Origin: Kribbella sp. CA-293567 | GTDB lineage: Bacteria > Actinomycetota > Actinomycetes > Propionibacteriales > Kribbellaceae | NCBI RefSeq assembly: GCF_027627575.1 | Contig: NZ_CP114065.1 | Coordinates: forward strand, 558,001 to 622,000 | Direction of reading: 5' to 3' | DNA: 64,000 bases | Shown: positions 8,071-17,599 of the stretch, piece after piece | Position numbering within the stretch: position 1 is the first letter of the stretch | Layout: every line of letters starts with the position of its first letter | The notes under the pieces: generated by a model | The model's database searches: none | Told to the model about the DNA's origin: nothing | What the model saw: only the letters and a program-made list of their open reading frames with translations | Translations under genes and position numbers: made by a program

Positions 8071-9057
8071 ATGTCCACCACGAACCAGCTCGCCATCTCG
8101 GCCGAGGGTCTGGTCAAGAGATATGGCAGTACCACCGCGCTGGACGGCGTGGACCTGGCCGTACCGACCGGCACCGTCCTCGGCGTGCTCGGGCCGAACG
8201 GCGCCGGCAAGACCACCGCGGTGCGGATCCTCGGCACGCTGCTCCGGCCGGACGCCGGGCATGCCACCGTCGGCGGGTACGACGTCGTCCGGGAGGCACC
8301 GCGAGTCCGCGAGATCATCGGGCTGACCGGGCAGTACGCCTCGGTCGACGAGGACATGTCCGGGCGCCGCAACCTGGTGATGATCGGCCGGCTGCTCGGG
8401 CTGCCCCGGGCCGAGGCCAGGTCGCGGGCCGGCGAACTGCTACAGCGCTTCGAGCTGTCCGGCGCGGGGGACCGGATCGCCAAGACGTACTCCGGTGGAA
8501 TGCGCCGGCGCCTCGACCTGGCCGCGAGCCTGGTCGGCAAGCCGAGCGTCCTGTACCTGGACGAGCCGACCACCGGTCTCGACCCGCACGCCCGCAACGG
8601 CGTCTGGGACACGATCCGGACTCTGGTGCTCGACGGTACGACGGTGCTGCTCACCACGCAGTACCTGGAAGAAGCCGACGCACTGGCCGACTCGCTGCTG
8701 GTCTTCGACCACGGCAAGGTGGTCGCCCAAGGACGGCCCGCCGAGCTCAAGGCGCAGGCCGGCAAGCAGTCGCTCGACGTCCGGCCTGCTGAGCCGGGGC
8801 ATCTCGAGCGGGTCGCGGCGATCGTCTCCGAAGCGGTCGGCACCCGGCCGACGGTCGACGTCGTCAACGCGCTGGTGAGCGTGCCGGTCTCGGACGGTAC
8901 GTCGATGCCGGTGGTGGTCCGCCGTCTCGACGAGGCCGGGATCGCGGTCACCGAACTGGCGCTGCGGCTGCCGAGCCTGGACGAGGTCTTCCTCGCGCTG
9001 ACCGGGCACGCCACCGAAGTACAGGACACCGCCGTACTGGAAGGAGCGAGCCGATGA
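8071..9057 (+). CDS. ABC transporter ATP-binding protein (DrrA-like exporter)
   Basis: A 328-residue ATPase of the daunorubicin-resistance type. Walker A is GPNGAGKTT at residues 41-49, the Q-loop lies in LTGQYASVDEDMSGR, the signature is SGGMRRRLDLA near 141, Walker B is VLYLDEPTTGLDP near 160, and the switch region is TTQYLEEADALAD. The C-terminal extension after about 230 is typical of DrrA proteins. The ATG at 8071 follows GGAGG by 5 bases. It overlaps the permease gene by ATGA. It probably powers export of a drug, lipid or secondary metabolite. Confidence 0.9.
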   Translation: MSTTNQLAISAEGLVKRYGSTTALDGVDLAVPTGTVLGVLGPNGAGKTTAVRILGTLLRPDAGHATVGGYDVVREAPRVREIIGLTGQYASVDEDMSGRRNLVMIGRLLGLPRAEARSRAGELLQRFELSGAGDRIAKTYSGGMRRRLDLAASLVGKPSVLYLDEPTTGLDPHARNGVWDTIRTLVLDGTTVLLTTQYLEEADALADSLLVFDHGKVVAQGRPAELKAQAGKQSLDVRPAEPGHLERVAAIVSEAVGTRPTVDVVNALVSVPVSDGTSMPVVVRRLDEAGIAVTELALRLPSLDEVFLALTGHATEVQDTAVLEGASR

Positions 9058-9872
9058 GCACCGCGACCCTGGAGACCCCGGCGGCGCACGCCGCTCACCG
9101 CAGCCGGCCGTTCGCCTGGCTGGAGCAGAGTCTGACGCTTGCCTGGCGCAACATCGTCCGGATCCGGCAGAACCCCGAAGCACTGGCCGACGTGACGTTC
9201 CAGCCGATCATCTTCCTGCTGCTGTTCCTGTTCGTCTTCGGCGGCGCCATCGCCGGTGGCGGCACCTGGCACGACTACCTGCCCTACCTGCTGCCGGGCG
9301 TGCTGGTGCAGTCGGTGGTGTTCTCGACGCTGGGCACCGGCGTCAGCCTGAACGACGACTTCGCCAAGGGCGTCTTCGACCGGTTCCGCAGCCTGCCGAT
9401 CGCCCGGGTGGCGCCGTTGATCGGTGCCGTCCTCGGGGACGCCGTGCGCTACCTGACCTCGGTCGTGATCCTGATGACCGCCGGCTTCCTGCTCGGCTTC
9501 CGGTTCGAGAACGGCGTCGGCAACGGCCTGCTCGCCTGCCTGATCGTGCTGCTCTTCGCCCTCTCGCTGTGCTGGATCTGGGTCTGGCTCGGCCTGAAAC
9601 TGAAGACCGCGCAGGGCGTCCAGGGGATCGCCTTCCTGGTGATGTTCCCGCTGACCTTCGGCAGCAACATCTTCGTCCAGACCGACACCCTGCCGGGCTT
9701 CCTGCAGGCGTGGACCAAGATGAACCCGCTCACCTACCTGGTCGACACCATGCGCGGCCTGATGCTCGGCGGCGAGGTGCAGAAGCCACTGCTGATCACG
9801 CTGGCGTGGATGGTCGGCCTGGTCGCGGTCTTCGCCCCACTGGCGATCCGCGCCTACCGCCAACGCACCTGA
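9054..9872 (+). CDS. ABC-2 type transporter permease (DrrB-like)
   Basis: A 272-residue integral membrane protein with about six hydrophobic segments. It carries the ABC-2 permease pattern: a region near LPYLLPGVLVQSVVFSTL, the cytoplasmic segment FDRFRSLPIAR characteristic of DrrB proteins, and a C-terminal region with MNPLTYLVDTMRG. It begins in the ATGA overlap with the ATPase gene, so the two form one exporter. A stable terminator follows. Confidence 0.9.
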   Translation: MSTATLETPAAHAAHRSRPFAWLEQSLTLAWRNIVRIRQNPEALADVTFQPIIFLLLFLFVFGGAIAGGGTWHDYLPYLLPGVLVQSVVFSTLGTGVSLNDDFAKGVFDRFRSLPIARVAPLIGAVLGDAVRYLTSVVILMTAGFLLGFRFENGVGNGLLACLIVLLFALSLCWIWVWLGLKLKTAQGVQGIAFLVMFPLTFGSNIFVQTDTLPGFLQAWTKMNPLTYLVDTMRGLMLGGEVQKPLLITLAWMVGLVAVFAPLAIRAYRQRT

Positions 9873-9885
9873 CGCACCCACTCTC

Positions 9886-9927
9886 GGCTCCGGCCGCGCA
9901 CCCCAACGGTGCGCAGCCGGAGCCTTT
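9886..9927 (+). terminator. Intrinsic terminator after the ABC exporter operon
   Basis: A 9-bp outer stem GGCTCCGGC (9886-9894) pairs with 9916-9924, and an inner GCGCACC stem pairs across a short loop. TTT follows the stem. It lies 13 bases after the permease stop. Confidence 0.8.
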
Positions 9928-10073
9928 CCGTGCCGCATGAAATCAACAGACTCTAGCGAAACGTCAAGAAATAAACGAAAAACAACCTTTTCACTCAGAA
10001 ACTGGGGAGTAATGCAGAACCGATCTGACTAAGATGGAGAGAGTTCACGCACGGGGTATCGACAAGAGGTGCA

Positions 10074-10700
10074 ATGAGCGAACCCTCCGCACGCCGTTAT
10101 TCCGGACGCTCCGTCGAGGAGTGGAAGGCGGCGCGACGGGAGCGCCTGCTGGATGCCGCGCTGGAGTTGTTCGGGACCGAGGGCTACCCGGCGACCTCGG
10201 TGGAACGGCTGTGTGCACAGGCGAAAGTGTCGACCCGGCACTTCTACCACGAGTTCCAGAACAAGGAAGCCGTGCTGCTCGCCGTGCATGCCCAGGTGAT
10301 CGAGCTGGCGGTCCGTAGTACCGGTGAGGCGCTCGCGGCGACCACCGGCGCGCCGGTCCGGGAGCGGATCGTGGCGGCCGTCGACGGCTATCTGCACACG
10401 GTGATGACCGATCCTCGCCGGGCCCGTCTCTCGTTCGTCGAGGTGGTCGGCGCGAGCCCGGCGGTGGAGGAGCAGCGGATGGCCTTCCGTGAGTTGCTGA
10501 TCGCGAGCGTGGTCGGCGTCGGCGAGGCGGCGGCGGCCCGCAACGAGCTTGCACAGAAGGATTTTCGCTTCGTCGGGCTGTGCTTCATCGGCGCCGTCAA
10601 CACCGTCGTCTACGACTGGATGCTGGCCGATCCACGACCACCGGAGGGGCAGGTCCAGACCGCGTTGCGCGAGCTGGCCGTCTCACTCATGCTGAACTGA
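10074..10700 (+). CDS. TetR/AcrR family transcriptional regulator
   Basis: A 208-residue regulator. The N-terminal helix-turn-helix contains LLDAALELFGTEGYPATSVE and AQAKVSTRHFYHEFQNKEA. The C-terminal ligand domain shows YLHTVMTDPRRARLSFVEVV, common in this subfamily. The ATG at 10074 follows AAGAGG. The upstream 140 bp are unusually A/T-rich for this window and include TAAGAT at 10030-10035, a possible -10. Its position after the ABC exporter suggests, but does not prove, that it controls that exporter. Its last 18 bases overlap the convergent regulator gene. Confidence 0.88.
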   Translation: MSEPSARRYSGRSVEEWKAARRERLLDAALELFGTEGYPATSVERLCAQAKVSTRHFYHEFQNKEAVLLAVHAQVIELAVRSTGEALAATTGAPVRERIVAAVDGYLHTVMTDPRRARLSFVEVVGASPAVEEQRMAFRELLIASVVGVGEAAAARNELAQKDFRFVGLCFIGAVNTVVYDWMLADPRPPEGQVQTALRELAVSLMLN

Positions 10701-13700
10701 CCCGGTCCGGCCGCCGAGGAAGCCGGCCGGTTCGGCCGGCCCGGAGAGGCCGAACCGCTTACGTAGTTCGCTCTTCGCGTCCTCGCGTCCCAACCGGGCA
10801 CCGCCGTCGTACGCCGCCTCGTAAGGCGCGTCGCCGAGCTCTGCCCGCAGCCGGTCGACGGTACGGCGTACCTCGGAGTCCGGGATCGTTCTCATCCCGC
10901 GCATCGCGGCGGCGATCCCGAGCGTGCGGGCGGCGGTCTCGTACTCACGAGCCAGCAGGTCGACCTCGGCGCCGGCCTCCACGATGCCGGAGGTAAGGGG
11001 CATGTCGTCGGTGTTGAGCGCGAGCTCGATCGCCTGCTTGCCGAAGTCGCGAGCCTCGGTCAGCTCGCCGTGCGCGACGGCCACCCGGGCGAGCTGCGCG
11101 AGCACCATCGCCTGCCCGTGCGGAGCGATCCGCTCGGCCACCAGGTCGAGCATCGAATAGGCGCGCTCGGCAAGCTCTTTGGCCTCGTCCAGCCGGCCCT
11201 GCCGCCGGGCCAGGATGCTGAAGCCGATCAACGCAATCCCTTGCCCGCCAGGGCTTCCGTGCTCCTCTGCCAGCTGCAGCGAGCGAGTCAGCTCCGCGCC
11301 GGCGCCGTCGTAGTCGCCCAGCTCGGCCCGGCTGAGCGCGCTCTGGGCAAGCAGTTGGGCGACGCCCTCGGTGGTGCCCAGCTCGGCGACCAGCCGCAGT
11401 GCCTCGGTGAGCGAAGCGAGCGCGCCCTGGTGATCGCCCTGGCCGGCCTGATAACTGGACAGGCTGCGCAGTGCCAGCGACGTACCCCAACGATCGCCGA
11501 GGGCCCGGAACCCGGCGAGCGCGGTACTCAGGTCGACCGCCATCTGCTCGACCTCGCCGTCGTTCTCGCGGAACATCGCGGTCAGCATCACCGCCATGCT
11601 CCGCGTCCACGGGTCCTCGTGCCGGGAAGCCGCCTCGAGTTCGCCGAAGCAGGTCGCCTTGTCCCGCCGGACCGTGGCCCAGACAGCGTTGGTGAAATGG
11701 CCGATGCCGGATTCGGCGACCACCCGGTACCGGCGACTCAGCCAGCGCACCTCGGCCAGACCACGGATCGCCCCACCGAACTGCGACGACGGGTCCTCAC
11801 CGTTCGACAGCGTGCCGATCGAGTACATCATCAGAGTGGTCGCCCGCAGCAACGGATCACTCGGGCCGTCGAGGGCCAGTGTCGCCTCGAACCAGGTGAT
11901 CGCTTCGGCCGGGCGGCCACGCATGTTCCAGTACTCGCCCAGCACCGCGACGAGTCCCAGCGCCAGTTGCGAGTCGCCCGCGTCGACCGCGGTACGCAGC
12001 GCGTCCAGCAGATTCTCGTTGTCGGCATCCAGCCGGGCGATCCACTGCAACTGATCGTCGGTGTGCAGCTCGGGTCTTGCCTGCCGCAACAGTTCGCTGA
12101 AGTACCGCGTGTGCGCCGCGCGGATGTGGCCCGACTCGCCGGAGGTCGCGAGTTGCTCGGCGCCGTACGCCTTGACCGTTTCGAGCATCCGGTAGCGCAC
12201 TGACCGGTCGTCCGCGGCGGCCTCGATCAGCGACTTGTCGACCAGGGACGCCAGTACTCCGAGGATGGCTTCCGGTGGCAGGCCTGGCCCGCTGCAGACC
12301 TGCTCCGCGGCCTCGAGCGTCGCGCCGCCGGAGAAGAGGGAAAGCCGACGGGCGACTGTCTGCTCGTCAGGGTCGAGCAGGTCCCAACTCCACTCCACCA
12401 CGGCGCGCAGAGTCTGGTGCCGGGGAAGCGCGGTCCGCGATCCGCTGGTCAGCAGGCGGAACCGGTCGTTGAGCCGCTCGACGATCTGCGGTGGGGTGAG
12501 CGCGCGCAACCGGGCCGCGGCTAGCTCGATCGCAAGCGGCATACCGTCCAGCCGGCGGCAGATCTCGGCGATCGACTGCCGGTTGGTGCCGGTGACCGCG
12601 AAGTCGGGCCGGACCGCCCGGGCCCGGTCGACGAAGAGCTGGATCGACGGATAGGCGTCGTCGGCGCTGTCGAGCGGCGGCAGTTCGAGCGGTCCGACCT
12701 GGTGCAGGTGCTCGCCGGGGATGCTGAGCGGCTCGCGGCTGGTCGTCAGCACCCGCAGGCGGGGGCAGGACGCGAGCAGTGAGTCGACCAGGTCGGCGAC
12801 CTCCTGGATGAGGTGCTCACAGTTGTCGAGGACCAGCAGCACCTGTCGATCGGCGATCACCTCGACGAGTCGCTGGGTGGCGGCACGACTGGTCGGGAAG
12901 TGTTTCGGGGCTAGCCCCACCTGCAGGTTGTCGACGTACTCGCTGGCGCCGAGAGTGCTGAGGATCGACGGCGCCACGTCGGCCGCGTCGGCGAGCGGGG
13001 CCAGCTCGACCAGCCAGATGCCGTCACTGGTCTGCGCGGTCAGCGATCGGGCGGTCTCGGTGGCGAGCCGGGTCTTGCCGGCGCCGCCTGGCCCGACCAT
13101 GGTCACGAGGCGGGTGCCGTTGCCGAGCAGGCGCGCCAGCTCGGCGACGTCGTCGGCTCGGCCGACGAAACTGGTCATCGACGCCCGGAGGTTGTTCCGC
13201 GGCGGGGTGTCCCGAGCAGCCGGTACGACGGCAGTGGTGGCGACCGGGTCGATCACGTTACCGCGCAGTACGGCGACGTGGAGTTCGCGGAGTCGGGCAC
13301 CGGGATCGGCCCCCAGCTCCTCGGCGAGACTGCTCCGGACCCGTTCGTACGCCGCGAGCGCCTCGGCTTGGCGGCCGTCGGCGTACAGGGCTCTGATCAG
13401 GAGTTCGTGGATCCGTTCGCGAAGCGGATGGGTGACGCTCAGGTGCTCGAGTTCCGGCGTCAGCTCGCGGGCGTTGCCGCCGGCCACGGCCAGCTCGGCG
13501 AGATCCTCCGAGGCGCCGAGTTTCAGCTCGGCCAGCCGGTCGGCCTCGATCGCGGCGAACGGGAGCTCGCGTAGATCGGCGAGGGCGTCCCCGCGCCAGA
13601 GCCGCTCGGCCTGGGCGAGCAGTGCTCTGGCCTGGCCGGGGTCGGTACTGAGCAGTTCGCGGCCCCGGCGTACGAGATCTTCGAACTGCAGGGCGTCGAC

Positions 13701-13988
13701 GGACTCGGGCGAGATGGTCAGCGTGTAGCCGGCCGGACCGGACTGGACCGAGATGCTCGACTCGGTCGCTGGCAGGCTCGCGCGCAGCCGGGAGACGAGG
13801 GACTGCAGGGCGTTGGCGCTGGGCGCCTCGGTGCCCCAGAGGCCGTCGACCAAGGTGTCGACCCCGACCGGGCGGCCGGCGCTCAGCGCCAGTCTGGCCA
13901 GCAGCCCGCGCAGCCGGACGCCGCGGACGTCCAGCGGAGATCCGTCGGCCGCCCACATCGCGAGAGGACCGAGCACCGCTATGCGCAC
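10683..13988 (-). CDS. AfsR/SARP-like regulator: BTAD, NB-ARC and TPR domains
   Basis: A 1101-residue signalling regulator. Residues 1-95 form an OmpR-type winged helix and about 96-245 the bacterial transcriptional activator domain (QFEDLVRRGRELLS to RLRELHVAVLRG). An NB-ARC/STAND ATPase follows, with P-loop GPGGAGKT at 299-306 and a Walker B region in LLVLDNCEHL. The C-terminal 400 residues are TPR-like helical repeats. Such proteins switch on antibiotic or metabolic gene clusters when ATP-bound. No biosynthetic cluster is in the window, so the target is unknown. It starts with ATG, diverges from the serine hydrolase gene, and its 3' end overlaps the TetR gene. Confidence 0.9.
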   Translation of the reverse strand: MRIAVLGPLAMWAADGSPLDVRGVRLRGLLARLALSAGRPVGVDTLVDGLWGTEAPSANALQSLVSRLRASLPATESSISVQSGPAGYTLTISPESVDALQFEDLVRRGRELLSTDPGQARALLAQAERLWRGDALADLRELPFAAIEADRLAELKLGASEDLAELAVAGGNARELTPELEHLSVTHPLRERIHELLIRALYADGRQAEALAAYERVRSSLAEELGADPGARLRELHVAVLRGNVIDPVATTAVVPAARDTPPRNNLRASMTSFVGRADDVAELARLLGNGTRLVTMVGPGGAGKTRLATETARSLTAQTSDGIWLVELAPLADAADVAPSILSTLGASEYVDNLQVGLAPKHFPTSRAATQRLVEVIADRQVLLVLDNCEHLIQEVADLVDSLLASCPRLRVLTTSREPLSIPGEHLHQVGPLELPPLDSADDAYPSIQLFVDRARAVRPDFAVTGTNRQSIAEICRRLDGMPLAIELAAARLRALTPPQIVERLNDRFRLLTSGSRTALPRHQTLRAVVEWSWDLLDPDEQTVARRLSLFSGGATLEAAEQVCSGPGLPPEAILGVLASLVDKSLIEAAADDRSVRYRMLETVKAYGAEQLATSGESGHIRAAHTRYFSELLRQARPELHTDDQLQWIARLDADNENLLDALRTAVDAGDSQLALGLVAVLGEYWNMRGRPAEAITWFEATLALDGPSDPLLRATTLMMYSIGTLSNGEDPSSQFGGAIRGLAEVRWLSRRYRVVAESGIGHFTNAVWATVRRDKATCFGELEAASRHEDPWTRSMAVMLTAMFRENDGEVEQMAVDLSTALAGFRALGDRWGTSLALRSLSSYQAGQGDHQGALASLTEALRLVAELGTTEGVAQLLAQSALSRAELGDYDGAGAELTRSLQLAEEHGSPGGQGIALIGFSILARRQGRLDEAKELAERAYSMLDLVAERIAPHGQAMVLAQLARVAVAHGELTEARDFGKQAIELALNTDDMPLTSGIVEAGAEVDLLAREYETAARTLGIAAAMRGMRTIPDSEVRRTVDRLRAELGDAPYEAAYDGGARLGREDAKSELRKRFGLSGPAEPAGFLGGRTGSVQHE

Positions 13989-14067
13989 CCGCCCAGCCTC
14001 CCATATCCACCTGTCTGCACCCTGTCGTTCGTCCTGACGAGAGCCTCACAACGCGCCGGAGATGCCT

Positions 14068-14083
14068 TAGTGTTCGACCGGTG
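14068..14083 (+). promoter_or_regulatory. Candidate leaderless promoter of the 14081 gene
   Basis: TAGTGT (14068-14073) fits the TANNNT -10 pattern and lies exactly 7 bases before the GTG at 14081. No ribosome binding site precedes that start. The spacing predicts transcription beginning at the start codon. Confidence 0.4.
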
Positions 14084-15445
14084 ACCGAGATCCCCGCTCA
14101 GACCCAGTCCGCCCTCAGCCGGATCGTCGCCGAACGCCAGGCCAAGGGCCGCGTTCCCGGCCTCGTCGGAGCCGTCGCCCGCAACGGTGCGCTGGCCTGG
14201 TCCGAAGGGGTCGGCTCGGCCGATCTGGACCAGCCGGCCGGCGCGGGCGAATCCGGTGCGCCGACCGCCGACACGCAGTACCTGATCGCCTCGCACAGCA
14301 AGACCTTCACCGCGGTGGCGATCATGGCGCTGCGCGACGAGGGCAAGCTCAGCCTGGACGACCACGTCGACGCGCTGCTGCCGGAGACCGAACACGGCGG
14401 GATCACCGTCCGGCAGATGCTGAGTCACGTCAGTGGCATGCAGCGCGAACCGGTCGGCGACGTCTGGGACAAGATGGCGTTCCCCGACCGTGACGAGCTG
14501 CTGCCGGGCTGGAACGCGGCCGAGCGGGTGGGCAAACCGCATCACCGGTTCCACTACTCGAACCTGGTCTACTCGGTGCTCGGCGAGGTGATCGAGCGGC
14601 TCGACGGGCGCAGCTGGTACGAGTCGATCCAGGCGCGCATCCTGCGACCGCTGGGGATGGAGCGGACGTCGGTCGGCTTCGACGGTGGTCCGGCGGCTCA
14701 GGGGTACTACGTGCCGCCGTTCACCGACGTACCGGTCAAGGAGCCGGTGCTCGACCTCGGCGCGATGAACGCGTGCGGCGGGCTGGCCAGTACGGCGGGC
14801 GACCTGGCCAAGTGGGCGATGTTCATCGCCGACCCGGTGGACGAGGTGCTGTCCAAGGACACCGTGGACGAGATGTGCGCGCCGCAGATCATGGCGGACG
14901 AGCGCTGGATCCTCGGCTTCGGGCTCGGCTTCATGCTGCTCCGGCTCGGCGACCGCGTCACCGTCGGCCACACCGGCGGGATGCCGGGACACATCACCGG
15001 CACCTTCGTGCACCGTTCGTCCGGCACGGCCGGCATCGCGCTGATGAACACCACGTCGGCGCCCGACCCGGCCGCCCTGGCCACCGACCTGCTGCTCAAG
15101 GTCCTCACCGACGATCCCGAGAAGCCCACCGCCTGGACCCCCGGCACCACGGTCCCCGACGAGCTGACCGGTGTCGTCGGCACCTGGTTCTCCGAGGGCA
15201 GCCCGTTCACCTTCTCCGTCCGCGAAGGCACCCTGCGGGCCGTCCCGCAAGGTGCTCCCGACTGGAAGCCGCCGGCCGTCTTCGAGAAGGTCTCCGAAGA
15301 CGTGTACCGCACGGTGTCCGGTCGCGAAACGGGTGAACTCCTTCGCATCACCCGCGACGCGACCGGTACGCCGGTGACCCTGCACTGGGCCACCTACCTC
15401 TGCACCCGGCAGCCGCAGGCCTTCGGCGAGTGGCTGCAGAGCTGA
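14081..15445 (+). CDS. Serine hydrolase, beta-lactamase/class C PBP-like
   Basis: A 454-residue penicillin-binding-protein-like hydrolase. The catalytic SxxK is SHSK in IASHSKTF, the Tyr motif is YSNLVYSVLG, and a C-terminal HTGG motif occurs in VGHTGGMPGH. A lipocalin-like C-terminal domain (about residues 360-454) follows. No signal peptide is visible, so it is probably cytoplasmic. Family members include esterases, D-aminopeptidases and amide hydrolases, and the substrate cannot be read from sequence. It diverges from the AfsR-like gene. A second member of the family is at 24747. Confidence 0.85.
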   Translation: MTEIPAQTQSALSRIVAERQAKGRVPGLVGAVARNGALAWSEGVGSADLDQPAGAGESGAPTADTQYLIASHSKTFTAVAIMALRDEGKLSLDDHVDALLPETEHGGITVRQMLSHVSGMQREPVGDVWDKMAFPDRDELLPGWNAAERVGKPHHRFHYSNLVYSVLGEVIERLDGRSWYESIQARILRPLGMERTSVGFDGGPAAQGYYVPPFTDVPVKEPVLDLGAMNACGGLASTAGDLAKWAMFIADPVDEVLSKDTVDEMCAPQIMADERWILGFGLGFMLLRLGDRVTVGHTGGMPGHITGTFVHRSSGTAGIALMNTTSAPDPAALATDLLLKVLTDDPEKPTAWTPGTTVPDELTGVVGTWFSEGSPFTFSVREGTLRAVPQGAPDWKPPAVFEKVSEDVYRTVSGRETGELLRITRDATGTPVTLHWATYLCTRQPQAFGEWLQS

Positions 15446-15964
15446 CTACTCGTTGTAGCTGCGGTGGCCGTCGAGCAGTTCCCGGATGATGTCGAGATGG
15501 CCCGCGTGACGGGCCGTCTCCTCGATCATGTGGCAGAGGATGTAGCGGGTGGAGGCACGGCCGGAGTCACGGACCACCGCCTGCTCCACGTCGTCGAGGG
15601 AGCGCCCGGCGACGATCTCGTTCGAGCGGGCGCACTCGGCGGCGTACTCGTCGAGGAGCTGGGCGATCGGCACGTCGTCGACGAACATCTCGGCGTCCTC
15701 GTGGCCGTCCTCGGTCCACGGGGTCTGACCGGTGTCGGGAACGCCGGCCAGGTTGAGGTGGAACCACGAGTACTCGACCCAGCGCAGGTGGGCGACGACG
15801 CCGGCCATCGTCATCAGCGGTGAGTTCGGCAGCACCTGGCGATGAGCCTCGTCGTCCGACAGGCCTTCGCACTTCATCCGGACGATGGACCGCTGGACGT
15901 CGAGCCAGCCGACCAGCTGGGTCCGCTCGTCAGAGGTGAGCGGCGGACGGGGTACAGGAGTCAT
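15446..15964 (-). CDS. DinB family protein (DUF664-like)
   Basis: A 172-residue four-helix-bundle protein of the DinB/YfiT superfamily. The three-histidine metal site is seen in AGVVAHLRWVEYSWF near residue 58 and in ARHAGHLDIIRELLDG near the C-terminus. Many relatives are thiol-dependent (mycothiol or bacillithiol) transferases. The closing motif is the one found in actinobacterial DUF664 proteins. The exact reaction is unknown. Its stop codon directly abuts that of the convergent serine hydrolase. Confidence 0.82.
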   Translation of the reverse strand: MTPVPRPPLTSDERTQLVGWLDVQRSIVRMKCEGLSDDEAHRQVLPNSPLMTMAGVVAHLRWVEYSWFHLNLAGVPDTGQTPWTEDGHEDAEMFVDDVPIAQLLDEYAAECARSNEIVAGRSLDDVEQAVVRDSGRASTRYILCHMIEETARHAGHLDIIRELLDGHRSYNE

Positions 15965-15997
15965 CTGGCGCAGACTAGCCGTCAGCCGACAGGGCGC

Positions 15998-17530
15998 CTA
16001 CTCGTTTAACAGCCGCGCCTTGACCTCCGTCTTCAGCACCTTGCCGACCTTCGACCGGGGCAGGTCCGGCCAGACGATCACCTGCTTGGGTGCCTTGACG
16101 CTGCCGAGCTTGCTCTTCACGTAGTTGCGGACCTCCGACTCGGTCACCGTCAGACCGGGGTGGAGTTGCAGGACGGCGGTGACCCGCTCGCCCCACTTCT
16201 CGTCGGGAAGGCCGACGACCGCGCAGTCGCGGATCGCCGGATACGTCATCAGCGCCTGCTCGACCTCGGCCGAGTAGACGTTGAATCCGCCCGTGATGAT
16301 CATGTCTTTCGCCCGATCCACTATGTAGAGGTAGTTGTCTTCGTCCAGGAACCCGATGTCCCCGGTGTGATGCCAGCCGTACTGCGACGCGGCGGCGGTC
16401 GCGGCGCCGTTGCGGTAGTAGCCGGCCATCACCAGCGAGCCCCGGACCACGATCTCGCCGCGTTCCCCGGTTCCCAGCAACCGCCCGTCGTCGGCCATGA
16501 TCGCCACCTGGGTCAGCGGCGACGGCCGCCCGGCCGAGGCGAACCGCTCGACCGCGGGACTCCCGTCGGGACGGAAGTGGTCGGCCGGAGCCATCGTGGA
16601 GATCATCATCGGTGCTTCGCTCTGACCGAAGAGCTGCGCCATCACCGGGCCGATCCGGGTCAGCGCCTCGGCCAGCCGGGCCGCCGACATCGGCGCGGCG
16701 CCGTACCAGAAACACTGCAGTGACCCGAGATCCGTGCTGGACAAGGAGGGATGCGCCAGCAGCATGTAGACCAGCGTCGGTGGCAGGAACGTGTGCGTGA
16801 CCCGATGCCGCTCGACCAGCCGGAGGAACTCGTCCAGGTCGGGGGCCGGCATGATCACGATCTCGCCGCCGAGCGTCAGGACCGGAAAGCACAGCACTCC
16901 GGCCGCGTGCGTCAGCGGCGCCAGCGCGAGGTACACCGGCCGCCCGTCGAACGGGTAGCTCATCAGGGTGATCGCCGACATCGTCTCGAGGTTCCGCTCG
17001 GTCAGCATCACCCCCTTCGGCCGCCCGGTCGTCCCGCCGGTGCCGACCAGCAGGGCGGTGTCGTCCAGCGGTTCCAGCGACCAGGGCTCAGCCGGTACGC
17101 CGGCCAGCCACTCCTCCAGGCCGATTGCCCCAGGCAACGACTCTTCGAGGCAGATCACCGTGGTCAGCTTGGGCAGCTCGGGCAGAATCTTCTCCACCAG
17201 CGGCAGGAACGCGCGCTGGAAGATCAGCGCCGAGCAGTCGAAGGCGTCCAGCAGGTCACGGTTCTCGGCCGCCTCGTTGCGCGGGTTCACCGGGCACCAG
17301 ACGGCCCCGGCCCGGGCGATCCCGAAGACGCAGGCGAACGAGATCGGGTTGTTCGCGGACAGGATGGCCACCTTGTCGCCCGGCAGGATCGCCGACCGGT
17401 GCAGAGCGCGGCCGACCTGCCACGACAGCTGCTGCACCTCCCCGTAGTTCAGCGACGTACCGGCCATGGTGAGGCAGGGTGCGGCGGCGCCGAGCGATGC
17501 GCCCTTGTCGAGATAGTCGTACAGCCTCAC
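15998..17530 (-). CDS. AMP-dependent acyl-CoA synthetase/ligase (FadD-like)
   Basis: A 510-residue adenylating enzyme that would activate a carboxylic acid to its CoA thioester. The AMP-binding P-loop is VGTGGTTGRPKGVML. The hinge region is YGWHHTGDIGFLDEDNYLYI, followed by DRAKDMIITGGFNVYSAEVE. The C-terminal catalytic lysine is in RSKVGKVLKTEV. The GTG at 17530 is chosen because GGAG precedes it and the N-terminus then begins at the conserved VRLYDYLDKG; another GTG lies 21 codons upstream. It is the third gene of an SDR/DUF5938/ligase operon, so its acid is probably made or consumed by those enzymes. Confidence 0.87.
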   Translation of the reverse strand: MRLYDYLDKGASLGAAAPCLTMAGTSLNYGEVQQLSWQVGRALHRSAILPGDKVAILSANNPISFACVFGIARAGAVWCPVNPRNEAAENRDLLDAFDCSALIFQRAFLPLVEKILPELPKLTTVICLEESLPGAIGLEEWLAGVPAEPWSLEPLDDTALLVGTGGTTGRPKGVMLTERNLETMSAITLMSYPFDGRPVYLALAPLTHAAGVLCFPVLTLGGEIVIMPAPDLDEFLRLVERHRVTHTFLPPTLVYMLLAHPSLSSTDLGSLQCFWYGAAPMSAARLAEALTRIGPVMAQLFGQSEAPMMISTMAPADHFRPDGSPAVERFASAGRPSPLTQVAIMADDGRLLGTGERGEIVVRGSLVMAGYYRNGAATAAASQYGWHHTGDIGFLDEDNYLYIVDRAKDMIITGGFNVYSAEVEQALMTYPAIRDCAVVGLPDEKWGERVTAVLQLHPGLTVTESEVRNYVKSKLGSVKAPKQVIVWPDLPRSKVGKVLKTEVKARLLNE

Positions 17531-17599
17531 GCGGACTCCAGGTGGTACAGGTGCGGGGGAACCCTCAGGGGGTGATGTGTGGCGCCCCCGCACCTGGTC

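Noticed and set aside
7971..9938. 655-codon minus-strand frame across the ABC exporter
   Set aside because: Runs over two well-supported genes and a terminator, with no recognisable protein features.
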